Shown: piece by piece, positions 8,723-16,762 of the stretch
How positions within the stretch are numbered: position 1 is the first letter of the stretch
Layout of the letters: each line of letters opens with the position of its first letter
Source of the DNA: Arcicella lustrica
GTDB lineage: Bacteria > Bacteroidota > Bacteroidia > Cytophagales > Spirosomataceae
Direction of reading: 5' to 3'
Assembly (NCBI RefSeq): GCF_034930985.1
Contig: NZ_JAYGIM010000007.1
Span: 62,001 to 126,000, forward strand
Length of the DNA stretch: 64,000 bases
Made by a program: the position numbers and the translations under genes
Notes under the pieces: model-generated
The model's database searches: none
The model's input: the letters and a program-made list of their open reading frames with translations, nothing else
Told to the model about the DNA's origin: nothing

Positions 8723-9316
8723 TTAATATTCCAGAATAGTATTGAGGGGTATTTTATTCTGTAGATGAAATTCTCTAAAGTATTCTTTATTTCCAAACCA
8801 ACCAATAACTTCATCTCGTTTTAGACGAGTATTTTTATCAGAAAGCAGTGAATGATATGAAGAATAATACCAATCTTGTAATTCAGGTACAAATCCATGA
8901 TTTACAGGGTTCTGATGAATATAATTAACAGTAGCAGTGAAATAATCATCTGAATCAATCAAAAACCTTTTAGTGTAGTCTATAAATAAAGCTCCTTTTC
9001 TATTAAATCTAATATTATAAGCTTTGGCATATCCATTAAGCAGATTACTGATTTTTTGCATCACATATTTATGTACATCATTATCAAACTTATCGTTTTG
9101 CCTTAACTCTTCCAAAGGTTTAATCTTTACAAGTAGATGAAAATGATTCGGCATGAGGCAATAGGAATAAGTTTCAATTGCATCAATAGTATGATGAATG
9201 TAGCGGTCTAAAAAATATTTATAATTATCAGCATTACGGAATAGATTTTCGTTGCCAACAGCATGATTAACAATATGATAAAATTGATTTGATTCAAAAT
9301 TGACTAACCCTTTCAT
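8723..9316 (-). CDS. REP-associated tyrosine transposase (RAYT, Y1/HUH type)
   Basis: 197 aa from the ATG at 9316; the longer frame only adds a TTG start. The HUH motif is in CLMPNHFHLLVKI (His58, His60). A tyrosine-containing helix YAKAYNIRFNRKGALF (Tyr96/Tyr100) is the probable nucleophile region, and YIHQNPVNHGFV is the typical C-terminal RAYT segment. The family nicks and rejoins REP palindromes. Palindromes with a shared CCTTATAGG core lie 8 bases after its stop and 213 bases upstream of its start, as expected for a RAYT/REP unit. The ORF is intact. Confidence 0.9.
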   Translation of the reverse strand: MKGLVNFESNQFYHIVNHAVGNENLFRNADNYKYFLDRYIHHTIDAIETYSYCLMPNHFHLLVKIKPLEELRQNDKFDNDVHKYVMQKISNLLNGYAKAYNIRFNRKGALFIDYTKRFLIDSDDYFTATVNYIHQNPVNHGFVPELQDWYYSSYHSLLSDKNTRLKRDEVIGWFGNKEYFREFHLQNKIPLNTILEY

Positions 9317-9528
9317 AAACTTAATTGTTGTAGTTAATAAAAACTTAGTAGAAATTCTTATTTCCAATTAAATATACGATTTATGTTGAGAATAATCTGA
9401 ATGAAAAAACAGCTTTAGATGTTTTTGGGGAGTTAGGTTAGCTCTGTTTAGATGAATAAAATCTCCCGATTCTGTTGAAGAAGCTAATATTAACGTAGTA
9501 GGAGTTAATTACAATTAACCATTTAAGT

Positions 9529-9592
9529 AAACCTATAAGGATTTGTATTTTGTCTAGTAATAAGATTTTCAAACTCAAATCCTTATAGGTTT
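9529..9592. repeat. REP-like inverted repeat upstream of the RAYT gene
   Basis: 17-base perfect arms (AAACCTATAAGGATTTG at 9529-9545, complement at 9576-9592) with a 30-base loop. The outer 12 bases match the arms of the palindrome at 8683-8715. It lies just past the stop of the minus-strand cobA-type gene, so it could also work as that gene's terminator. Confidence 0.75.
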
Positions 9593-9612
9593 TAAACGAG
9601 CAATTATATTAG

Positions 9613-10404
9613 TTACTGATTACCCCCAGCATTTTTAGATAAAGCAGATAACTCCGTGAGATTAGCGTATTTCACTACTTCACCCAAAATAATCACTGCT
9701 GGATTTGATAATTGATTGTTTTCGGCTATTTCCTTCAAATCTTTTGCTACGCCAATTCCTACTTTTTGTTGATTAGTCGTGCCATTTTGGATAATGGCTA
9801 CAGGTAAATTTTCTTTGCCAATTGCTTTACAAATTTCAGCCATTTGGCTTAATTTATTCATTCCCATCAATACTACAATGGTGGCACTCGTTTGTAATGC
9901 CATTTCTAAATCTTTTGAGAGCGAACCATCTGTTTTTGTACCAGTAATTACCCAAAAACTTTCGCTTACTCCTCTGGTTGTCAAAGGAATATTGGCATAA
10001 CCCGCAGCCGCTACCGACGATGAAATTCCCGGAATATAAGCTGTTTCTAAACCAAAGCCTTTTGCATATTCTATTTCTTCCATCCCACGCCCAAAAATAA
10101 AAGGGTCACCACCTTTTAAGCGTACCACGTGTCCGTACATGTAAGCCTTTTCAACAATTAAAAAATTAATGGCATCTTGTGAATGACTTTCACCTGGGCG
10201 TTTACCCACATAAATTTTTTCTGTATCAGGCTTACAATAATCTAATAATTCATTATCAATTAAAGCATCATACAGCACCACATCTGCATCCTTCAAAGCC
10301 TTGATGGCTTTAAGGGTTATCAAATCTGGGTCACCCGGCCCTGCACCCACTACTGTTAGCTTAGGTTTGGGGTCTAAAGTATTAAAATGTTCTAAACCAG
10401 TCAT
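9613..10404 (-). CDS. cobA: Uroporphyrinogen-III C-methyltransferase
   Basis: 263 aa. It makes precorrin-2 from uroporphyrinogen III with two SAM-dependent methylations, the first step to siroheme. Family motifs: VVGAGPGDPDLITLKA near the N-terminus, VRLKGGDPFIFGRG in the middle, PGISSSVAAAGYANIPLTTRG, and VVLMGMNKL. It is only the methyltransferase domain (SumT/CobA type), without the CysG dehydrogenase-chelatase part. It lies 92 bases downstream of the sulfite/nitrite reductase gene on the same strand, and that enzyme needs siroheme. Confidence 0.95.
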   Translation of the reverse strand: MTGLEHFNTLDPKPKLTVVGAGPGDPDLITLKAIKALKDADVVLYDALIDNELLDYCKPDTEKIYVGKRPGESHSQDAINFLIVEKAYMYGHVVRLKGGDPFIFGRGMEEIEYAKGFGLETAYIPGISSSVAAAGYANIPLTTRGVSESFWVITGTKTDGSLSKDLEMALQTSATIVVLMGMNKLSQMAEICKAIGKENLPVAIIQNGTTNQQKVGIGVAKDLKEIAENNQLSNPAVIILGEVVKYANLTELSALSKNAGGNQ

Positions 10405-10496
10405 AATTACTTATAAATACAAATGGTGAATAAATAGGGTCAGAATAAAGCCTATTCACTCACCATTGATGATTGATTTCTACTATAAAAGGTAAA

Positions 10497-12602
10497 TTAT
10501 ACCAACGTTAATTGGTCACGATATGCCTTTGCTAATGCCAAGAAAGCCTCAGCATCTTCTACATATTTTGTAGCAAATTCTTGTGAAGGTTCGTTTTGGT
10601 TAATTTGTAAAACCAATTCTTTAAATGTTTTGCCACTTAAAGAAATCTCACCAGTCGCCACAAATTGCTCGTCGAATTTATCAATTACGCCACTTTGAGT
10701 AGAGGCACTTACCGATTTGTCTAATAATAAAGCTTTTGCCGCACTTACAAATACGCTATAAGCATGATAGATTGAATCTGCCCAACGATTTTCATCGTAA
10801 GCAGCTTTTGTCCAATCCATTTTCTCTACAGATTCTAATAACAAAGTAGCCACTAAATCTATAATTACGCTGGCACATTCACCAACACCAATTTCTGTTT
10901 GGAATTGTTCAGATGCACCCCAGTCGATAAAATCATCTTCTTTCAAAGTAGTTAAATCTGCTACTGGTTTCAACAAATTATAGAAGTATTTTTCACCCTG
11001 ACGGTCATAATAATCATTGAAGTATTCGCCCTCGTTAGCGTTTTCTTCATAATTATTCAATACTACTCTCAATACTTGTGGTCCACGTTTTGAAGGCACT
11101 TTAATTACTTTATCAGCTACACGCCCAACGCCATCTCCTACTGTTCCACCACCTAACAATACTTGTAGGGCTGGTAAAACACGCTTATCAGCTGCTTTTA
11201 AAGACGAACCGTGGAAACCGATATTTGCCATACCGTGTTGTCCGCAAGAGTTCATACAGCCTGAAATCTTGATTTTAATATCGCTATTATGAATCAATTC
11301 AGGGAAGTCTTCAGTAATAACGGCTTCTAATTTTGAAGTAATGTTTGTACTATCTGAAATCGCTAAATTACAAGTGTCTGTTCCAGGACAAGCAGTAATG
11401 TTTGCCATCGAATTAGCACCTGCTGCTGCAAAACCATGTGCTTCTAATACTGAATATACATAATATAGATTAGCTTCAGGAACGAATTTCAACATCAAAC
11501 CTTGATTGATGGTTACTCTTACATCATCAGCAATATAGCCTTCTAATTGTTCGATTAATGAACGAGAAGTTGTTGAATGAATATTTCCGTTCAAGATTCT
11601 AACATAAACACCATAGAAACCAGTTTGCTTTTGTTCGAAAGTATTGGTTGCTTTCCACAAATCGTAAGCTGCTTGATTCATTATAGCTACTTCCGAAGCT
11701 GTTTTAGAAGGCAACGCATCTGCTTCTACATTCCATTTTCCAGTTTCAGTATCAACTTCGAATGATTTACTTTTTAAAGATTTCCATTCTGCTTGAATCA
11801 ATTCTGTTAGTTTTTCAAAACCAATTTTTTGAATTAAGAATTTGATACGTGCTTTATGACGAGAGTTTCTTTCGCCATGACGGTCGAATACTCTTAATGT
11901 TGCTTCTAAGAAAGGAATAATTTGGTCAGCAGCCAAAAAGTCGAAAGACGTTTTAGCTAACATTGGTTGCGCACCTAAACCTCCGCCCAATACTACTTTA
12001 AAACCACGTTTTCCATCTTGGATTTTAGGAATAAAACCCATGTCGTGCATATAAGTTAAGGCAGTATCTTCGTCGGTATTTGAGAATGCAATTTTGAACT
12101 TTCTACCCATTTCCTGACAAATTGGATTTCTCAAGAAATAACGGAAAGTTGCATCTGCATAAGGACTAACATCAAAAGGCTCATTAGGGTCTATACCTGC
12201 TGAAGGCGAAGCTGTTACGTTTCTTACTGTATTTCCACAAGCTTCACGAAGCGTAATATCATCTTCTTCTAATTTCGACCATAATTCTGGAGTTCTATCT
12301 AAAGAAACAAAGTGAATTTGTATATCCTGACGAGTAGTTAAATGAAGATTTCCAGTAGAATATTCGTCTGAAATATCAGCAATACGTTTCCACTGTTTGA
12401 AAGTCATTTTTCCATAAGGCAACTTAATACGAACCATTTGAACACCTTGTTGGCGTTGGCCATAAACACCTCTTGCCAGACGAAGGCTACGGAATTTTTC
12501 CTCGTGAATTTTTCCTTCACGGAATAATTCTATTTTGCGAGCCAAGTCAATAATATCTTTCTCTACAAGTGGATTTTCGAGTTCAGTTCTGAAACTTTGC
12601 AT
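10497..12602 (-). CDS. Siroheme-dependent sulfite/nitrite reductase with extra C-terminal helical domain
   Basis: 701 aa from the ATG at 12602; another ATG at 12647 would add 15 residues that look non-coding. Tandem ferredoxin-like and siroheme-binding halves are present. The [4Fe-4S]/siroheme cysteines are Cys405 and Cys411 (TACPGTDTCNLA) and Cys449 and Cys453 (SGCMNSCGQHG). It performs six-electron reduction of sulfite or nitrite in the cytoplasm. About 120 residues at the C-terminus (about 575-695) go beyond the standard enzyme and look all-helical, HEPN-like (RWADSIYHAYSVFVSAAKALLL). Sulfite is the more likely substrate, but the sequence does not decide. Confidence 0.92.
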   Translation of the reverse strand: MQSFRTELENPLVEKDIIDLARKIELFREGKIHEEKFRSLRLARGVYGQRQQGVQMVRIKLPYGKMTFKQWKRIADISDEYSTGNLHLTTRQDIQIHFVSLDRTPELWSKLEEDDITLREACGNTVRNVTASPSAGIDPNEPFDVSPYADATFRYFLRNPICQEMGRKFKIAFSNTDEDTALTYMHDMGFIPKIQDGKRGFKVVLGGGLGAQPMLAKTSFDFLAADQIIPFLEATLRVFDRHGERNSRHKARIKFLIQKIGFEKLTELIQAEWKSLKSKSFEVDTETGKWNVEADALPSKTASEVAIMNQAAYDLWKATNTFEQKQTGFYGVYVRILNGNIHSTTSRSLIEQLEGYIADDVRVTINQGLMLKFVPEANLYYVYSVLEAHGFAAAGANSMANITACPGTDTCNLAISDSTNITSKLEAVITEDFPELIHNSDIKIKISGCMNSCGQHGMANIGFHGSSLKAADKRVLPALQVLLGGGTVGDGVGRVADKVIKVPSKRGPQVLRVVLNNYEENANEGEYFNDYYDRQGEKYFYNLLKPVADLTTLKEDDFIDWGASEQFQTEIGVGECASVIIDLVATLLLESVEKMDWTKAAYDENRWADSIYHAYSVFVSAAKALLLDKSVSASTQSGVIDKFDEQFVATGEISLSGKTFKELVLQINQNEPSQEFATKYVEDAEAFLALAKAYRDQLTLV

Positions 12603-12689
12603 GATTTTCTTGATATTTTTTAGCTTTTTACTTTTCCAGAGGAGCATAAAAAACCTTCCTATTACTCTATTAATTATATAGATTTAAGG

Positions 12690-12719
12690 CAAAATTAATC
12701 AAGAAAGTTCGGCAAGCAA
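12690..12719 (-). promoter_or_regulatory. Bacteroidota-type promoter for the sulfite/nitrite reductase
   Basis: On the minus strand a TTG (12717-12719) is followed after 19 bases by TAATTTTG (12690-12697), matching the Bacteroidota sigma-A pattern TTG-N17-20-TAnnTTTG. Transcription would start near 12683, giving a leader of about 80 bases to the ATG at 12602. Confidence 0.55.
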
Positions 12720-12892
12720 GATTTTTTTAGAAAAAAATGTTTGCTTTTTTTGCTAAAGCCTTCATAATTATTGGCTTTTAAAAATATGACAGAAAGGGCT
12801 TTAGCTAAAATAGCCTTTGGAAGGGGACTAAAATACAGTAAGAATTATACTATATTTGTAAGTGTATTTGACTTAAAACAACCCTGAAAAAC

Positions 12893-13345
12893 ATGAAACA
12901 AAGCTTCTTTGCCTTGATGGCTCTTTTAACAATTAGTCTATCTGCTTGTACTGAAACCAAAAAAATTGCCGAACTACAAGATCAAATTCGTCGTCAAGAA
13001 AGTCAAATTACGAAAGAACGACAAGAGAATTCTGAATTAAGTAGTTTCCGTTTTAGTTTAGAAAGTCAGTTTAAGAAGAAAAACGATGAGTATCTCAAAT
13101 GTCAAGAAGATAGCAAAGAAACCTTTGAAGCGTTAAGTTTAAAGTACAATCGTTTATTGGATGATTATACCAAATTACAGACCTCATACAAATCATTGAA
13201 CGAAGCCTATGAAACCAGTAAAGAAAATGCGGCTTCGGTAATTATGGAATTGGAAGAAAAAACAAGACAGAAAACAGTAAGAGTAACGAAAAGTACAAAG
13301 AAAACGAAGACAAGGGCTAGAAGTAAAAAGCGCCGTCGTAGATAA
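12893..13345 (+). CDS. Coiled-coil lipoprotein with highly basic tail
   Basis: 150 aa. A signal peptide ends in a lipobox (LSAC, Cys19), so it is a predicted lipoprotein. Residues about 25-125 are charged, heptad-like coiled coil (IAELQDQIRRQESQI and on). The last about 25 residues are extremely basic (KSTKKTKTRARSKKRRRR). No family recognised. A basic tail on a periplasmic coiled coil could bind peptidoglycan or LPS, but that is a guess. It ends at a very strong hairpin shared with the converging gene. Confidence 0.75.
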   Translation: MKQSFFALMALLTISLSACTETKKIAELQDQIRRQESQITKERQENSELSSFRFSLESQFKKKNDEYLKCQEDSKETFEALSLKYNRLLDDYTKLQTSYKSLNEAYETSKENAASVIMELEEKTRQKTVRVTKSTKKTKTRARSKKRRRR

Positions 13346-13352
13346 TAACAAT

Positions 13353-13404
13353 ACCATAAAAAAGGGATTTCAAAGCTGTTTGAAATCCCTTTTTTATGGT
13401 ATGC
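13353..13404. terminator. Strong bidirectional terminator
   Basis: 24-base perfect arms (13353-13376 and 13381-13404) with a 4-base loop (gctg); the stem holds GGGATTTCAAA and runs of six A and T. It lies between converging genes. Confidence 0.9.
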
Positions 13405-13411
13405 AAATAAA

Positions 13412-14047
13412 TTATTTTTCACTCAAAATCTTCAAATGTTTTGGGTCGGCTAATCTTACTACTTCTTTTTTAGAGAATTTAATCACCCATAAGCCCAGAA
13501 AAGAGCCATCTTTTTTGAACGCTAAACTATCCATCTTGGCTTTTGCGCCGATTGTATTAAGTTGCTTTTTATCCAGTTTCAATAAACTTTTATTCGCCAT
13601 AATTGGTGAAGTATAGTAAAAAAAGGCTTCATCTTCCGACTTCTGAATATTATCAATTTGTGGAATATTATGTTCAACATTATATTGATAAGCATCAAGC
13701 GTTTCATTGATTTTTTTATCCCAAGCAGGATTTTTTAATTGTAACGGGCTACCAGAAACAATTTCCACCCTGTAAGCTTTCGCTAAAGAATCTTTCAAAG
13801 TAGTATCTTGAAGATTTTTAGATAAATCTGCATTTAGTTTTTTTACGATGGTACTCCCCCATTCATCTACTTGTGCTGTAAATTGTGCTGGTGTAATCCG
13901 TTTTACTTCTCGTTCATGCAATTCCTTTACAGCTGCCGTTGTATCAATACGTTTACTGAAATCGCAACTTATCAACAGTATATTTGCAAAAAGTAGTAAA
14001 GAAATATAGTGGGTAATTGAAGAGAAAAATGAAGGGTTCTGTTTCAT
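13412..14047 (-). CDS. Lipoprotein, possibly Tll0287/DUF3365-like
   Basis: 211 aa from the ATG at 14047; the longer frame starts at GTG and includes the neighbouring terminator. Signal peptide with a lipobox-like ILLISC at about 25-30. The C-terminal part (YRVEIVSGSPLQLKNPAWDKK, then FFYYTSPIMANKSLL and GLWVIKFSKKEVVR) resembles the DUF3365/Tll0287 sensor-like fold, in which an RNP-type segment precedes a ligand site. This match is by eye and moderate. It may be co-transcribed with the small lipoprotein gene upstream, although a weak hairpin lies between. Confidence 0.6.
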   Translation of the reverse strand: MKQNPSFFSSITHYISLLLFANILLISCDFSKRIDTTAAVKELHEREVKRITPAQFTAQVDEWGSTIVKKLNADLSKNLQDTTLKDSLAKAYRVEIVSGSPLQLKNPAWDKKINETLDAYQYNVEHNIPQIDNIQKSEDEAFFYYTSPIMANKSLLKLDKKQLNTIGAKAKMDSLAFKKDGSFLGLWVIKFSKKEVVRLADPKHLKILSEK

Positions 14048-14103
14048 GTTTTGTTTTGACCTAATCTGATAATTTGTGTAAAGATAGGGCTGAAACATGA
14101 AAA

Positions 14104-14127
14104 AAGTCGTGATACTTACCACGACTT
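14104..14127 (-). terminator. Short hairpin after the small Tyr/Arg-rich lipoprotein gene
   Basis: AAGTCGTG and CACGACTT arms around an 8-base loop, 25 bases beyond the stop at 14152. The stem is only 8 bp, so termination is probably partial. Confidence 0.5.
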
Positions 14128-14151
14128 CCTTGATTATTTTATGAAAGAATC

Positions 14152-14409
14152 TTAATATCTTCCTCTTTTTCCATTATGTCTTCCGTTATCGTGACGATAC
14201 TTTGGCGGAGCATTGCGTGGTACTACGATTACTCTTCTTGGCGGAGGCACTACATAACGGTATCTAGGATAAGAATAACCATATCTATATGGATAAGGGC
14301 GGCGGCTATCAACTCTCACATAAGAAGGTCCACAAGACGCTACCAATAGAATAATTGCTAATGATAAAAAAAGCAATTGAAATGTTCTATGAATTTTTAG
14401 CTTTTTCAT
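14152..14409 (-). CDS. Small Tyr/Arg/Pro-rich lipoprotein
   Basis: 85 aa. Signal peptide with lipobox VASC (Cys26). The mature part has low complexity, rich in Tyr, Arg and Pro (PYPYRYGYSYPRYRYVVPPP) and ends basic. Similar short YR-rich lipoproteins are frequent in Bacteroidota and have no known function. Confidence 0.7.
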   Translation of the reverse strand: MKKLKIHRTFQLLFLSLAIILLVASCGPSYVRVDSRRPYPYRYGYSYPRYRYVVPPPRRVIVVPRNAPPKYRHDNGRHNGKRGRY

Positions 14410-14548
14410 GACGTATGGAGTTTAAAATATGGTACTTAGAGATTAAATAACGAAGAAGGTTTAAAATAAGTGTAGTGCTATTTACTTGGGTATCTAAGCA
14501 AAAGACAATCCGATAAACATTTACCCCCATTGAATATAAAGATTTTTG

Positions 14549-14556
14549 TATCTTTG
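14549..14556 (+). promoter_or_regulatory. -7 element of the prfA promoter
   Basis: TATCTTTG, followed by CACCC, is the most typical Bacteroidota -7 hexamer context. An upstream TTG (14531-14533 region) is 16 bases away. Transcription would begin near 14563, giving a leader of about 75 bases before prfA. Confidence 0.55.
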
Positions 14557-14637
14557 CACCCTGATTTTTAGTTTGCCAAAATATTCGGCTATACGCACTA
14601 ATATCAAGCTGTTGAACTTTCCGAAATAAGAAAAAAT

Positions 14638-15714
14638 ATGTTAGAACAATTAGAATCCATCCGTGAACGATTTGAAGAAGTTGCCCAGCAAATGACGCAA
14701 CCCGAAGTAGTATCGGATATGAAAAAATATAAAACAATTAGTAAGGAGTATAAAGACCTTGAAAAGATTGTTTTAAAATATAATGAATACAAGAATATCC
14801 TTTCTAATATCGAAGGAGCAAAAGAAGTAATTGCTACTGAAAAAGACGAGGAATTTCGTGCTTTGGCAAAAGGTGAATTAGAAGAATTATTACCTCAAAA
14901 AGAAGAGTACGAGAAAATTATCAAGGAAATGTTGATTCCGAAAGACCCTAATGATTCTAAAAACATCATCATGGAAATTCGTGCTGGAACGGGTGGTGAT
15001 GAAGCAGGGATTTTTGCGGGCGACCTTTTCAGAATGTACCAACGTTTTTGTGCTAACCAAGGATGGCAGTTTCAGTTGATGGACTATACTCAAGCGTCGT
15101 CTGGTGGCTATAAAGAAATTATCGCCAATATTCAAGGCGAAGATGTGTACGGAAAAATGAAATTTGAATCAGGTGTTCACCGTGTACAACGTGTGCCTGC
15201 TACAGAATCTCAAGGACGTATCCATACTTCGGCAGCGACTGTGGCTGTTTTGCCAGAAGTAGATGAAGTAGATGTACAGATTAACATGAATGATATTCGT
15301 AAAGATACTTTCTGTTCTTCGGGTGCGGGTGGACAGTCGGTAAACACTACGTATTCTGCCGTTAGGGTTACTCACTTACCGTCGGGTTTAGTAGTACAAT
15401 GTCAGGATGAGCGTTCTCAGATTAAAAACTTTGAAAAAGCCATGACGGTTTTGCGTTCAAGACTTTATGATATTGAATTAGCAAAGCAACAAGAATCTAT
15501 TGCTGGCGACCGTCGCTCGATGGTTGGTTCTGGTGACCGTTCTGATAAAATCCGTACTTATAATTATCCACAAGGTAGAGTAACCGACCACCGTATTGGT
15601 TATACAGTATATAACTTACCAGTAGTAATGGATGGTGAAATTGGCGATTTTATCGAACAACTAAGAATTGCAGAAAACGCAGAGAAATTGAAAGAAGGAG
15701 CAGGAGCGTTGTAG
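14638..15714 (+). CDS. prfA: Peptide chain release factor 1
   Basis: 358 aa, full length. It recognises UAA/UAG in the ribosomal A site and triggers peptide release. The catalytic GGQ motif is at 231-233 within SSGAGGQSVNTTYSAVR, and IRAGTGGDEAGIFAGDL and FESGVHRVQRVPATESQGRIHTSAA are hallmark RF1 stretches. It is monocistronic, with a TATCTTTG promoter upstream and a strong terminator directly after it. Confidence 0.98.
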   Translation: MLEQLESIRERFEEVAQQMTQPEVVSDMKKYKTISKEYKDLEKIVLKYNEYKNILSNIEGAKEVIATEKDEEFRALAKGELEELLPQKEEYEKIIKEMLIPKDPNDSKNIIMEIRAGTGGDEAGIFAGDLFRMYQRFCANQGWQFQLMDYTQASSGGYKEIIANIQGEDVYGKMKFESGVHRVQRVPATESQGRIHTSAATVAVLPEVDEVDVQINMNDIRKDTFCSSGAGGQSVNTTYSAVRVTHLPSGLVVQCQDERSQIKNFEKAMTVLRSRLYDIELAKQQESIAGDRRSMVGSGDRSDKIRTYNYPQGRVTDHRIGYTVYNLPVVMDGEIGDFIEQLRIAENAEKLKEGAGAL

Positions 15715-15730
15715 AATCTGTACTTATATT

Positions 15731-15768
15731 AACAAAAAAACCACTTCCGGCGAAGTGGTTTTTTTGTT
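15731..15768 (+). terminator. Intrinsic terminator of prfA
   Basis: 17-base perfect arms (15731-15747 and 15752-15768) with loop cggc; core CCACTTC/GAAGTGG followed by seven T. Confidence 0.9.
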
Positions 15769-15793
15769 TGAAATAAATAATATTAAATTTTAT

Positions 15794-16716
15794 ATTGAAG
15801 TCATCTTGACTTTTTGCTAGTATTGCTTAAAAATAAAAAAGGTTGTTGATATTTGTTTTGTGAACCATACCAAAGCAACCTTTTTATGTACTACGTACTC
15901 AGCAAAGATATAATAGAATCAGAAATAATTTGTCATTTACCTGTAAGAAAACGGGGGTTTAAGCCACAGGCTCCGACTTGTGAAATCATTAACTGTATTT
16001 TTTATAAACTCAAGACCGGGATTCAATGGCATTTATTACCTGTCGATAGTTTATTCAGCACACATATTCTTAACTACAAAACTGTTTTTGGACATTATCG
16101 TCGTTAGTGTAAGGAAGGTATTTGGAAAAAATGTTGGATAGAACTTTGGAAAAAGTATAAGTCTTCTTTCGACCTTTCAATGGTAAATTTAGATGGAAGC
16201 CATTCTTCATCTATTCGTGGTGGCGAAAGATTTGCTTACCAAGGTAGAAAGAAGAAAAAACATCCAATGTTCTTTACTTAACTGATAAACAAGGACTTGT
16301 ATTAGCTATATCAACACCAGTTTCAGGCAATCACAATGCTTTATTTAACATTGAGCAGGCTTTTGAAGAACTCACTACGATGTTGGAGGATGCTACTATT
16401 TCAGTTGATCGACTATTTATGAATGCAGACGCAGGTTTCGACGCAGAGAATTTACATCAATTATGTTATCAAAAACAAATTATCGCCAATATTGCTCCTA
16501 ACAAAAGGAACACTACTGACGATAATTGGTCTCGTATCATTGACGAAGAACTCTATAAAGAGAGATATTCTATTGAAAGAACTAACGCATGAATAGATAG
16601 TTATAGATCTTTGTTAAATCGATTTGATACAACGATTACAAGTTGGATTGGATTTAACTTCATCGCCTTTATTATCATGGCGATTAAGAAAATAAAAAAG
16701 TAAAGATGACTTCAAT
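15794..16716 (+). mobile_element. Degenerate IS5-family-like insertion sequence, about 923 bp
   Basis: Terminal inverted repeats of 22 bases flank the element: ATTGAAGTCATCTTGACTTTTT at 15794-15815 and its complement, with one mismatch, at 16695-16716. Inside is a single DDE transposase gene that is broken (see the pseudogene entry). No target-site duplication could be recognised with confidence. It lies between prfA and the giant secreted protein. Confidence 0.8.
15886..16703 (+). pseudogene. Broken IS5-like DDE transposase
   Basis: Translation restarted across lesions gives a complete transposase of about 270 aa. An N-terminal DUF4096-like domain (FKPQAPTCEIINCIFYKLKTGIQWHLLP) is followed by DDE segments around VNLDGSHS (Asp), MNADAGFD (Asp) and ERYSIERTNA (Glu). 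Lesions: an in-frame TAG at 16105-16107, a frameshift in the A-rich stretch near 16255-16265, and a TGA at 16590-16592 where related transposases have Trp. Both stops are one-base changes from TGG. It cannot make full-length protein. Confidence 0.85.
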
Positions 16717-16762
16717 GTATTTTGACGCTACAAACAGATAGATTGCTGTGGTAATAAAAACT

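Noticed and set aside
14387..14737. Minus-strand ORF covering the prfA promoter and start
   Set aside because: Opposite-strand shadow without family features; overlaps the promoter and prfA.
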